Shown here: in pieces, positions 8,441 through 16,663 of the stretch
Layout of the letters: every line of letters starts with the position of its first letter
Numbering within the stretch: position 1 is the first letter of the stretch
Origin: JAAYCI01 sp964371725
Lineage (GTDB): Bacteria; Bacillota; Clostridia; Oscillospirales; Ruminococcaceae
DNA length: 64,000 bases
Reading direction: 5' to 3'
Assembly (NCBI GenBank): GCA_964371725.1
Contig: CAYJNQ010000006.1
Coordinates: 1-64,000 of the forward strand
Position numbers and translations under genes: made by a program
The notes under the pieces: generated by a model
What the model was told of the DNA's origin: nothing
The model's input: only the letters and a program-made list of their open reading frames with translations
The model's database searches: none

Positions 8441-8466
8441 ATATAGTGTTCATGCCGTTTTGGCAA
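8438..8466 (-). promoter_or_regulatory. divergent promoter of the two tandem GT2 genes
   Basis: On the minus strand TTGCCA (8461-8466), 17-base spacer, TATAGT (8438-8443). It overlaps the legB promoter by a few bases, so the two promoters probably compete. The leader to the ATG at 8244 would be about 187 bases; nothing else recognisable lies in 8245-8410. Confidence 0.5.
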
Positions 8467-8534
8467 TTTGGCCGCCGACATAGGCCGCGCACAAGCAAGG
8501 CGCGAAAGAGCAAACAAAGAAACGAGGGCAAAAC

Positions 8535-9518
8535 ATGGCAAACTGTGTGATGGTAACCGGTGCAGACGGATTTATCGGAAGCCATTTAACCGAGGCACTT
8601 GTGAAAAAAGGTGAAAAGGTGAAAGCCTTTTGCTACTATAATTCGTTTGGGAAATGGGGCTGGCTAGATACAGTGGCGCCGGATATTCGTGCGGAAATTG
8701 AAGTGTTCATGGGCGACATTCGCGACCCGCACGGCGTGGCCGTGGCCATGAAAGGCCAAGAGGTGGTTTACCATTTGGCCGCACTCATTGCCATCCCTTT
8801 TAGCTACCACAGCCCGGATAGCTATGTGGACACCAACATCAAGGGCACGCTCAACGTGCTCAATGCGGCGAAAGATTTGGAAACGAAACGCCTTTTGGTA
8901 ACCAGTACCAGCGAGGTGTATGGTACGGCAAGGTATGTGCCCATAGATGAACAGCACCCCTACCAAGGTCAAAGCCCTTATTCGGCCACCAAAATTGGGG
9001 CAGATCGTTTGGCGGAAAGCTTTTATCGAAGCTTTGGCCTGCCGCTGAGCATCGTGAGGCCGTTCAACACCTACGGCCCGCGCCAAAGTGCCAGGGCCGT
9101 GATCCCCACCATCATCACGCAACTTCTTTCGGGCAAAGAAGAAATTCGCTTGGGCAGTTTGCACCCAACGCGTGATTTCAACTATGTAGAAGACACCGCC
9201 GCCGGGTTCATGGCCATTGCCAACTGCGAAAAAGCCGTTGGCGAGGAAATCAACATCGCCACTGAGCGGGAAATCTCGGTGGGGCAATTGGCCGAGGAAC
9301 TCATTCGCCAAATCAACCCCGCGGCGCGCATCGTGTGCGACGAAGAGCGCCTGCGCCCGGAAAAAAGCGAGGTGGAACGACTTTTGGGCAGTGCCGAAAA
9401 GCTGAAAGTGCTCACCGGGTGGCAGCCGGAAACTTCGTTCGAGCAGGGGCTTGCCAACACGGTGGCGTGGTTGCGCGAAAATCGAGGGGAGTACAAGGCA
9501 GATTTGTACAATGTTTAA
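8535..9518 (+). CDS. legB: LegB-type NAD-dependent sugar-nucleotide 4,6-dehydratase
   Basis: A 327-residue extended short-chain dehydrogenase. The NAD-binding motif is GADGFIGSH near the start, the catalytic set is STSEVYG plus Y-x-x-x-K in PYSATKIG, and the AFCYYNSFGKWGWLD stretch resembles LegB enzymes. In the Campylobacter pathway LegB converts GDP-GlcNAc to the 4-keto-6-deoxy sugar, the first committed step to legionaminic acid. The assignment is supported by LegC, PtmE, LegI, LegG and LegF genes on the same strand, although ten kilobases of membrane-protein genes separate it from legC. UDP-GlcNAc as the substrate cannot be excluded by sequence. Confidence 0.86.
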   Translation: MANCVMVTGADGFIGSHLTEALVKKGEKVKAFCYYNSFGKWGWLDTVAPDIRAEIEVFMGDIRDPHGVAVAMKGQEVVYHLAALIAIPFSYHSPDSYVDTNIKGTLNVLNAAKDLETKRLLVTSTSEVYGTARYVPIDEQHPYQGQSPYSATKIGADRLAESFYRSFGLPLSIVRPFNTYGPRQSARAVIPTIITQLLSGKEEIRLGSLHPTRDFNYVEDTAAGFMAIANCEKAVGEEINIATEREISVGQLAEELIRQINPAARIVCDEERLRPEKSEVERLLGSAEKLKVLTGWQPETSFEQGLANTVAWLRENRGEYKADLYNV

Positions 9519-9565
9519 ATAGTAGTTTTGTATTTATATTATTTTATCGCTAAGGGAGACACGGT

Positions 9566-11191
9566 ATGCGCAAAATCATCCAAAAACCCCTGACAAAGTG
9601 GTTGATTGGCTACGGTTTTTGCCTATTTGCGGCGGTGGGGCTTGTGTACTATTGGCGGGTGGCTTTTTTGCTCACCGAACTGCCGGCGGTGCCGTTTACC
9701 TTGGGTGTTGCGGTTGTGTTCACGGCCCTGTATGCCGCACTGGTGCTCTTGCATGTGCTGTGCAGGGACAGGCTGAATTTGAAAGCGGCTTTGTGCGTTT
9801 TTATAGTGGGTGTTTTGTTTTGTTTTGCCAACGCCCCGCTGCAAGCCCCGGACGAGAGCGAATATTTTCTGCGCAGTTATCAAATTTCAAATGGCCACTT
9901 CGACTATCAATACGACCGCGCATTTTCAAACGAAGCAGAGCTTTTGTACCAGCACTTTCCCAGTAAAATGAACCACTGGATGAAGTATGAAGGGGGTCCG
10001 CTTCCCGCCGTGGCCATGGCACGCTATCAGGCTGATTTGGATGCCGGCGTGCAGGCGGAGGTGGCGCCGAACGAGCCGATTGTGTTTTTGATATTGCAAT
10101 TTTTGCCACAGGCGGGTGGCATGGCCATAGCACGGTTGTTTGGTTTTTCGGCGTTGGGGCAGCTGTATGCGGGCCGCCTTGCCAATTTGCTGGTGTACTG
10201 TGTGCTATGCTATTTCACGTTCCGAAATTGCGACAAGTACAAAGGTGTGTTTTTTGCCTTTGCCCTTTTGCCGCTTTCGCTGTTCATTGGTGCCTCGCTT
10301 TCATACGACAGTGCCCTGCTTGGCCTATATTATTTTTTGCTGAGCTACTTTTGCAAAAAAGAAGTGACACAAAGAGATGTGTGGGTGTTTATGGCGGCGG
10401 GCATTCTCACCACCGTGCTAAAACCCACAAGCCTGTTTTTGTTGCCGGTGCTTTTGCTCATTCCGCCTGCGCGCTGGAAAACCCGCCTAAACCCATGGGT
10501 GGTGACGGGCGTAACCGTTTTAGCAGGTCTTTTGTGCTACTATCTCCTAGGGCTCTGGAACGGAACCTTGGTGCACGGGTACCCAGAGGAGCTACCTAGG
10601 GGTATGGGGGATGAGGCTGACCCGATGGGCCAACTTGTCTTTATGTTTACCCAGTTTCCGGCCTTTGCCGCACGCACTTTACTCACGCTCTATGAGAATG
10701 CAGGCTATCTCATGAGCTTTGGCGACCTTGGTTGGCTGGATCTTTCGATTCCCTTGGTGGGTGCACTGTCGCTTTTGTCCCTCTCGGCGGCATCGGCTTT
10801 GGGCATTCAGCAAAAGGAAGACTCGAAAAACACAACGGTATTGGCCCTTTTCCTGATGGGTCTTTTGTATGCCTGCTCGGTGCTTGCCGCTTTGTATATG
10901 GCCGAAAGCGATTTGCACTCCATTCGCATTGTGGGCGTGCAAGTGCGCTATTTGCTGCCCTCGTTTGTGGTACTGTTTATGTCGGCCAGCATTTTACTTG
11001 GCAAGGCCGTGCACCCGCGCTTGGACGGCGAGGGTGTCGCACTCAGAACGCAAACCGTCACACTGTGGATCTCGGCATCGGTGGCGTTTGTGTCGGCTGT
11101 CAGTTTGTTTCAAAGCAATTTCATCGGCCAGTGGCTTGCCAAAAGTGAGGGCGGCTATGAAGTGGTGAACGTGCTTTCTCGTATTGGATAA
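9566..11191 (+). CDS. DUF2142-family polytopic membrane protein, GT-C-like
   Basis: A 541-residue protein with about 11-12 hydrophobic segments. The first long outside loop carries APDESEYFLRSYQIS near residues 96-110, the acidic signature of DUF2142 proteins. That family sits in polysaccharide loci and resembles GT-C glycosyltransferases, which use an outside acidic residue to transfer sugars from polyprenyl-phosphate donors. Function here is therefore a likely extracytoplasmic sugar transfer, not proven. ATG at 9566 follows GGGAGA. It is 47 bases after legB and 35 bases before the first of three GT-C/partner modules, probably in one operon. Confidence 0.8.
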   Translation: MRKIIQKPLTKWLIGYGFCLFAAVGLVYYWRVAFLLTELPAVPFTLGVAVVFTALYAALVLLHVLCRDRLNLKAALCVFIVGVLFCFANAPLQAPDESEYFLRSYQISNGHFDYQYDRAFSNEAELLYQHFPSKMNHWMKYEGGPLPAVAMARYQADLDAGVQAEVAPNEPIVFLILQFLPQAGGMAIARLFGFSALGQLYAGRLANLLVYCVLCYFTFRNCDKYKGVFFAFALLPLSLFIGASLSYDSALLGLYYFLLSYFCKKEVTQRDVWVFMAAGILTTVLKPTSLFLLPVLLLIPPARWKTRLNPWVVTGVTVLAGLLCYYLLGLWNGTLVHGYPEELPRGMGDEADPMGQLVFMFTQFPAFAARTLLTLYENAGYLMSFGDLGWLDLSIPLVGALSLLSLSAASALGIQQKEDSKNTTVLALFLMGLLYACSVLAALYMAESDLHSIRIVGVQVRYLLPSFVVLFMSASILLGKAVHPRLDGEGVALRTQTVTLWISASVAFVSAVSLFQSNFIGQWLAKSEGGYEVVNVLSRIG

Positions 11192-11226
11192 AAGAGTTTT
11201 CGAAAAAGGCGGAAGGGTTTAAGTCA

Positions 11227-13302
11227 TTGGAAACAATGTATGTGTTGAGTGTTCTGCCGGGGCTTGCGTCCCTGTTTGGGTTGGCGCTGTTTTTGTCTCG
11301 TTTTTTGAAACGTTCCTCGGCGTTGATGCCGCTTTTGTCGGTGGCCATTTCCATGCTTTGGTTTACGGTGTTCGGCTGTGCTGGTTTTTTGCAGCTGGGG
11401 GGCTGGCTTTGGTATGCCTTGTGTCTGCTTGCATTTTTGGTGGTGCTTTTCAGGGAAAAAAGCAAGCTGCGTGCACTTTTCACACCGGGGCTTTTGTTCT
11501 TTGGTTTGGGCGGTGTTTTTTTTGTGCTTTTGTTTTTGGCCACACAGCCCCTGTTTATAGAATGGGATGCGTTTACATTTTGGGGCACGGCGGCGAAGGC
11601 GATGGCAGAACAGGGAGAGCTGTACACAACGGCGCCAAGCAATTTGCTTCACCGAAGCTATCCGCCGGGGTTGCTTGTGTTTGGCTACATGGCGCAGTTT
11701 TTTTCACCTGTTTTTTCAGAGGGGGCGATGCTTGCAAGCTACAGCTTGGTTTATCTGGCCTCTTTTTCGGCGGTTTCGGCTTTTTGGAAGCAACAAAAGG
11801 CGGCCGCAACCGTTTTTCTGTGTGGCCTTGTGTTGCTTCCGCTTTTCTTCGAGCCCGGCACAAGCCTTGGCGACCCCTCATGGGCATATCGCACGGTGAT
11901 GGCCGATTTGCCCATGGCGGCCATGTTTGGCGGCATTTTGGGCTATGCATTCTCAGACGATGAAAAGGACATCCGCTTCTTTTTGCCCTTTGGCCTTTTG
12001 CTTGCGGCGCTTACCAATGTAAAAGACATGGGCTTTGCCCTGGCCTTGTTGGCACTGATGATTGTGGGGATAGACCTGTTTTTTTGCGAGCGGGAAACCG
12101 TGCAGTTCTTACGCCTTAAAAAAACACCTGCCTGGTTTCTTGGGTGCCTTGCCTGTGTGGGGATGGTGGTGGGCATGTATGTGCTGTGGGCCGTTCATTT
12201 GGCACAGAGCCCAAGCGGCGTAGACCGGTTCAATCTCGGCAGTGCAGGCCAAGAGCTTGGCATGGGCAGCATGATGGTGCAGGCACTGGGTGCCTTGTTC
12301 GGCTTACAATACCACGAGCAGTATAGCCAAGTATTGCCGCTGATGCTGGAAGCGCTTTATAAGCAACCGATTTCTCTTGGGGGCAGTGGTCTTTTTGTGT
12401 TTTTTATCATTGCAGATATTTTGCTACTCGCCTTTTTCTTGGCCGACACAAAAAAGCGCCGGCGTAGGGTGGTGGTGTTTTTCATCACCTCTACCGTCGG
12501 GTTTTTACTGTTTTATGTATTTCACATCTTTTTGTATGCCTTTATCTTTAAACCTGTGGAGGCATTGATTTTAAAAGATTATCTACGCTACATTTCGCCC
12601 TATTGGCAGGGTTGGCTCATGGCTTCGCTTGTTTTGCTGGGGCGGTGCGCCGTGTTGGAGCGGCACCGGCGCTTGCGCACACAACTGGCCGGCGCGTGCA
12701 ATGTGGTTTTGGTGGCCTGCCTTTTGGGTGGCGTTTTGCTGCTTAGCCACCCGGGGGCGAATTTCCTATTTATCAGCCCTTCAAACTATGGTGTGCGCCA
12801 CGAAATACAGGCCACACTGGAGCAGGCAAGTGCGCAGGGCCTGCAAGAGGCCGACAGGGTGTATGTGCTTAGCCAAGGGGACGACGGCGCAAGAAGTTAT
12901 CAATATCGCTATGAATTGGAGGCCGACATGGCCTTGCAGTATGCCGGGGTGCTGCTGGACGAAAGCGGGGAGCCGGTGGAGGAAAACGGGCACACGGTGT
13001 ATGTGGGCAACGTGGGCGGCACCATGGTGGAGAGCCTTGCCACAACGCCGGACGCCATTCTCTATCCGTTCGAGGCGAGCTTAGAGGACTTTGAGGCTTT
13101 TTTGCGCCAGGAGGAAGTAAGCCATCTGCTGATTGACAGGCTGGACAATTATTTTTTGGATGAATTTCGCCCACTGTTCAGCGATGAGTTGGAGGGCTGG
13201 AGTGATGATGCGAGCCTTTCCACCGGCCACCGCTATTACCGTGTAACCGAGGAGGACGGGCAACTGTTGCTTGTGCCGCAAGAGGGGGGTGAGAGCGCGT
13301 GA
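11227..13302 (+). CDS. large GT-C-like membrane protein, module 1
   Basis: A 691-residue polytopic protein with roughly a dozen hydrophobic segments up to about residue 510 and a soluble C-terminal part. The first outside loop has EWDAFTFWGTAAK near residue 112; the aspartate there is in the place of the GT-C catalytic acid. The tail has LIDRLDNYFLDEF, matched in the two paralogues downstream (13999 and 16660). I recognise no named family. TTG at 11227 is the likely start because GGAAGGG lies 9 bases before it; an ATG follows at 11236 without a site. It overlaps its small partner gene by 4 bases. Role inferred: sugar transfer from a lipid donor outside the membrane. Confidence 0.75.
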   Translation: METMYVLSVLPGLASLFGLALFLSRFLKRSSALMPLLSVAISMLWFTVFGCAGFLQLGGWLWYALCLLAFLVVLFREKSKLRALFTPGLLFFGLGGVFFVLLFLATQPLFIEWDAFTFWGTAAKAMAEQGELYTTAPSNLLHRSYPPGLLVFGYMAQFFSPVFSEGAMLASYSLVYLASFSAVSAFWKQQKAAATVFLCGLVLLPLFFEPGTSLGDPSWAYRTVMADLPMAAMFGGILGYAFSDDEKDIRFFLPFGLLLAALTNVKDMGFALALLALMIVGIDLFFCERETVQFLRLKKTPAWFLGCLACVGMVVGMYVLWAVHLAQSPSGVDRFNLGSAGQELGMGSMMVQALGALFGLQYHEQYSQVLPLMLEALYKQPISLGGSGLFVFFIIADILLLAFFLADTKKRRRRVVVFFITSTVGFLLFYVFHIFLYAFIFKPVEALILKDYLRYISPYWQGWLMASLVLLGRCAVLERHRRLRTQLAGACNVVLVACLLGGVLLLSHPGANFLFISPSNYGVRHEIQATLEQASAQGLQEADRVYVLSQGDDGARSYQYRYELEADMALQYAGVLLDESGEPVEENGHTVYVGNVGGTMVESLATTPDAILYPFEASLEDFEAFLRQEEVSHLLIDRLDNYFLDEFRPLFSDELEGWSDDASLSTGHRYYRVTEEDGQLLLVPQEGGESA

Positions 13303-13961
13303 AACCCACAAAACAAAAACTTTGGAAAATACCGTTCTTTTGCTATGTGGGGGCCGTGCTCATTTACCTTGCGGTGTGCGGTGTGCGGCTTTTCTTAGAC
13401 ACACAGCACCTGCAAGATGGCCACTTGCAAGAGAGAACGCTTCAATTTGGCCAGTTTTATGTGCAGGGGGTGCTGCTCTTGGAAAATGAGGAAGGTGGCA
13501 CCGACCTTGTTTCCACAGATCCGGATCCACGGATGATTTACAGCCCGGGGGACCCCTTTTATGCCACCTTGTTCACTTTTGAGGCGGAGGAAGTGAGCCG
13601 CCCGGGGGGTGAAATGCAACTGTATTACATCACAGAGCAGGGCGAGGAATTTGGTGTGGACAGGAGCCAAGCGGCACAGCAGGCGGCAGATGGAAGTTGG
13701 TATTTTGATTTGGGTGGGCGAAAGGTTCACGCTTTGCGGTTTGATTTAGACACAAGCGGTGGCATTTTGTATCGAAACTGGAACATCACCTTGAACGGAA
13801 CAAAACCCGTGAGTGACTATTTTGTTCCCGATGCCAAAGAGGTATTTTGGCTTCTGTTTTTGCCCTTGCTCCTCTCGGGGCTTATTTTGGAAACAATCCA
13901 TTTAAAAAATGCGTTTTCCCTGTGGCACAAGGCGAGAGAAAAGAAAAAAAGTGGCGCATAA
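13299..13961 (+). CDS. two-span partner protein, module 1
   Basis: A 220-residue protein with a membrane helix near residues 12-32, an outside domain of about 140 residues, and a second helix near residues 182-202 followed by a basic tail. The outside domain looks beta-rich and has VSTDPDPRMIY near residue 70 and LRFDLDTSGG near residue 148. Both motifs recur in the partners at 16013 and 18632. The R-x-D-x-x-x-x-G pattern resembles carbohydrate-binding beta-sandwich domains that are found fused to membrane glycosyltransferases in other bacteria, so it may position a glycan for the GT-C-like protein whose gene it overlaps by 4 bases. No known function. Confidence 0.72.
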   Translation: MKPTKQKLWKIPFFCYVGAVLIYLAVCGVRLFLDTQHLQDGHLQERTLQFGQFYVQGVLLLENEEGGTDLVSTDPDPRMIYSPGDPFYATLFTFEAEEVSRPGGEMQLYYITEQGEEFGVDRSQAAQQAADGSWYFDLGGRKVHALRFDLDTSGGILYRNWNITLNGTKPVSDYFVPDAKEVFWLLFLPLLLSGLILETIHLKNAFSLWHKAREKKKSGA

Positions 13962-13998
13962 CCGCTTAGAACAAAAATAAAAAAGGGAGTGAGAGTGG

Positions 13999-15954
13999 AT
14001 GCCGGCAGTTGCAATTGGGTTTTTGTCCATCTTGGCTTTGGCCTTGTTTTATATGCAATGTAAGCTTGACAGCGCGCTGGCACCTTTGGCTTCTCTTGGC
14101 ACGGCTGTGTCGGTTTTGCTGTGTTTCGGTGTGCTGGGGGCCCTACCACTTGGGGCCATCTTCTTCCTGGTTGCCTCCTTTTTGCTGGGGGTGTACAGCT
14201 TTGTGAAAATGGGCTACAAAGCTGTGTGGAACGCCGTCAAAACGGTGGGTTTCTTGGTGTTTTTTGCTTTTGGTGTGGCGGCACTTCTCTGGTTTGGCGT
14301 TCGCGAGCCCCTGTTTAGCCAGTGGGACGAATTCTCGTTTTGGGGCACAGTTGTGAAGATGATGAAACTGCAGGGCGAACTGTATACAATGGCTGAAGCC
14401 GGATGGTTTTGGACGGCCACCGAAATGCCTGCCCTCCCTTTGCTGGGTTGGTTTGTGCAGTTTCTAAGCGGAGATTTTTTGCCGTGGGCTGTATATTTTG
14501 CAGATGCACTTGTCATATTTGCCTGCGCTTCGGCCTTAACAGCCTGTGCACAGAAAAACTTGTATGCGGCCTTGTCGCTTGCGGCCGGTGGGCTTTTGTT
14601 GCCCTTTATCTTTCTCTCGCCCGAGCGCATCACGGCGCTGAGCCCGGCTTATCTAATCGCCTATGGCGATTTGCCCGCGGGCCTTTGCTTTGGCGGTGCA
14701 ATGGCCTTTTATCTTTGTGTGCGCCGCACGGGGCGCATTTATTGGGCACTTTTGCCACTGGCAATGTTGGCGCTTATGAAAGACAACACCTTTGCGATTT
14801 CTCTTGTGGCAGGTGGGCTGATGCTATGTGATGCTTTGTTTATTTTGCCAAGGGAAGAAGACCTTCGTGTGGCACCCAAAAAAAGGTGGTGCTGGCTGTT
14901 TTTGGCGGTGCCGGCTTTATCGTATGTATTTTGGCGTGTGCACACGGGTTTTGCCAATGCGCAAAATGTGGTAACACAGGGGGAGGCAACCGGGGCTTCC
15001 GCCACAAGTGCCTTGCAAAGCAGTGTTTTGCAATTGTTTGGGCTACAGCCGAGAAGCGAAGCCATGCAAACGACCCTTGTGAACATGATGGAAAGCTTTA
15101 CAAACAATGTCTCTGTGTCCATGCTGGGCACCGCCTTGCAAAATGCCGTGTTTATCTGGGTGCTGTTTGCCTTTGCCCTGCTGTTTGCAAGGGGGCGTTT
15201 GCAGCGCATTCAGGTGCTTTTGTGGAGCGTGCTTTCCACCATGGGTTTTTTTGGTTTTCAGTTTGTGCTGCTCACCTACTATGCTTTTTTAAACAGTTAC
15301 GGTGGAGGCATTCCGGACTATACGCGCTACCAAAAATCGTACTTTGCAGGCTGGCTTATGTTGGCCGCGTGCCAAGTTGCATTGTGTGCAGTGCAAAAGG
15401 AAGAATTGTGCCGTTTTCGGCAAAAGGCGAAGGGCCTTGCGGCACAAAGTCTTGCCGTGTTCCTTGGCTTTGGCAGTCTTTGTTTGTTTGGTCTCAACAT
15501 TTTAGATGGGTATTCCGTGTTGGATTATCCCAACAGCCGCTACGACCTCCTGTATGCAGAACAGTACGAGGCACAGGACATAGCAGAGCAAATAGAGCCG
15601 GGCTCGCGCACGTTTTATGTAAACCAAAACGACACCGGCCTTGGCTGGTTTAAAACGCATTACTACATCATGCCGCATATTTTGGACTACAGTTATGGTG
15701 GTGGACGCATCGTGCCCGAAGAAGAGGGGGGGCGTGGCGAAATTGTGCTAAGCCCCGAGGCGCTTTTGGCCTATTTGGAGGAGCAAAATTGCACCTACAT
15801 TTACATAGATGAAATAGACGGAGCGTTCGTGCAACAGTACGGTGCCCTGTTCAGCGACCATTTACGCGGTGTAAACGATGAGCCGATGTTGTATCATAAA
15901 GGGGAAGACGGGCACTATTGGCCAGTGGATGCCGGGGATACACCCGAGGCGTAA
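13999..15954 (+). CDS. large GT-C-like membrane protein, module 2
   Basis: A 651-residue paralogue of 11227-13302 and, more closely, of 16660-18615. The first outside loop has SQWDEFSFWGTVVK near residue 108, followed by GWFWTATEMP. The soluble tail holds a DYSYGGG motif near residue 563 and YIDEIDGAFVQQYG. About a dozen membrane segments lie between. The conserved W-D-E-F makes D and E candidates for the catalytic acid. It starts 37 bases after the module 1 partner (ATG at 13999, GGGAG site) and ends 58 bases before its own partner gene. Confidence 0.75.
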   Translation: MPAVAIGFLSILALALFYMQCKLDSALAPLASLGTAVSVLLCFGVLGALPLGAIFFLVASFLLGVYSFVKMGYKAVWNAVKTVGFLVFFAFGVAALLWFGVREPLFSQWDEFSFWGTVVKMMKLQGELYTMAEAGWFWTATEMPALPLLGWFVQFLSGDFLPWAVYFADALVIFACASALTACAQKNLYAALSLAAGGLLLPFIFLSPERITALSPAYLIAYGDLPAGLCFGGAMAFYLCVRRTGRIYWALLPLAMLALMKDNTFAISLVAGGLMLCDALFILPREEDLRVAPKKRWCWLFLAVPALSYVFWRVHTGFANAQNVVTQGEATGASATSALQSSVLQLFGLQPRSEAMQTTLVNMMESFTNNVSVSMLGTALQNAVFIWVLFAFALLFARGRLQRIQVLLWSVLSTMGFFGFQFVLLTYYAFLNSYGGGIPDYTRYQKSYFAGWLMLAACQVALCAVQKEELCRFRQKAKGLAAQSLAVFLGFGSLCLFGLNILDGYSVLDYPNSRYDLLYAEQYEAQDIAEQIEPGSRTFYVNQNDTGLGWFKTHYYIMPHILDYSYGGGRIVPEEEGGRGEIVLSPEALLAYLEEQNCTYIYIDEIDGAFVQQYGALFSDHLRGVNDEPMLYHKGEDGHYWPVDAGDTPEA

Positions 15955-16012
15955 AGGGTGGACGAAGGGTGTCGGCAGCAAGCAGAGCAAAAAAGGGAGA
16001 GGAGCGGTGCCG

Positions 16013-16663
16013 ATGATGGAAACCATAAAGAGATGTAAAACCGAGCACCCCTCTCTGTTTTTGGTGGGAGCGTGTTATGCGCTGTGTTTTGTGTTGGCAC
16101 TGGTTTTGCACACGGGGCAGTGGCTGTATAACCGCGCCTTGTATGCGAGCGGAGCCTTGACAAAGGCGGTTTTGCAAATCGATGACTTTGCCCCTGTGCA
16201 AATGCAAGAGCAAGAGGATGGCACATGGGTGACAACCGGCAGCGACCCACAACTGATATTAAACGATGCGAACCTCCGAATAGACACCGTGCGAACCGAG
16301 TTTCAGTTTTCAAGAGAACCGCTTATCCAAACGGCCTTTTATGCAAACCAGGAGGGCGGCTACAGCCTGCGTCGTATGGTCTATGCACGCGAAGGCGAAG
16401 CCGGTGCACAGTACTGGTTTTCGGCCGGTGGGGTGCAAAATTTGCGTTTGGACCCGGACAGCAGCTACGGCAATGTTTTATTGGAGGGTGATATCGTTGT
16501 GAACGAGCCAAGGCCGGCATGGGCCTTTTTCATACCCGGTGGCACAGAGCTTGCCGTGCTCTTGTTGGCGCCCGCTTTCCTTGCCGGCATGGCAACCATC
16601 CTTTTGGAGGCGAAAAAGGCTAAAAACAGAAAAAGCCAAGGGAAAAGAGGCGAGAAAACATGA
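16013..16663 (+). CDS. two-span partner protein, module 2
   Basis: A 216-residue protein with membrane helices near residues 18-38 and 170-192 and an outside domain between. It shares TTGSDPQLILND near residue 73 and LRLDPDSSYGN near residue 142 with the other partners. The tail after the second helix is strongly basic and would be cytoplasmic. The open frame extends to 15878 inside the preceding gene, but AGGGAGAGGAG precedes the ATG at 16013, which I take as the start. It overlaps the next GT-C-like gene by 4 bases (ATGA), which suggests tight coupling across module borders. Function unknown. Confidence 0.72.
   Translation: MMETIKRCKTEHPSLFLVGACYALCFVLALVLHTGQWLYNRALYASGALTKAVLQIDDFAPVQMQEQEDGTWVTTGSDPQLILNDANLRIDTVRTEFQFSREPLIQTAFYANQEGGYSLRRMVYAREGEAGAQYWFSAGGVQNLRLDPDSSYGNVLLEGDIVVNEPRPAWAFFIPGGTELAVLLLAPAFLAGMATILLEAKKAKNRKSQGKRGEKT

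Noticed and set aside
6373..8541. Longer start for the second tandem GT2 (722 residues).
   Set aside because: It would run through the divergent promoters and into legB; ATG 8244 has the strong ribosome site and gives a length like its paralogue.
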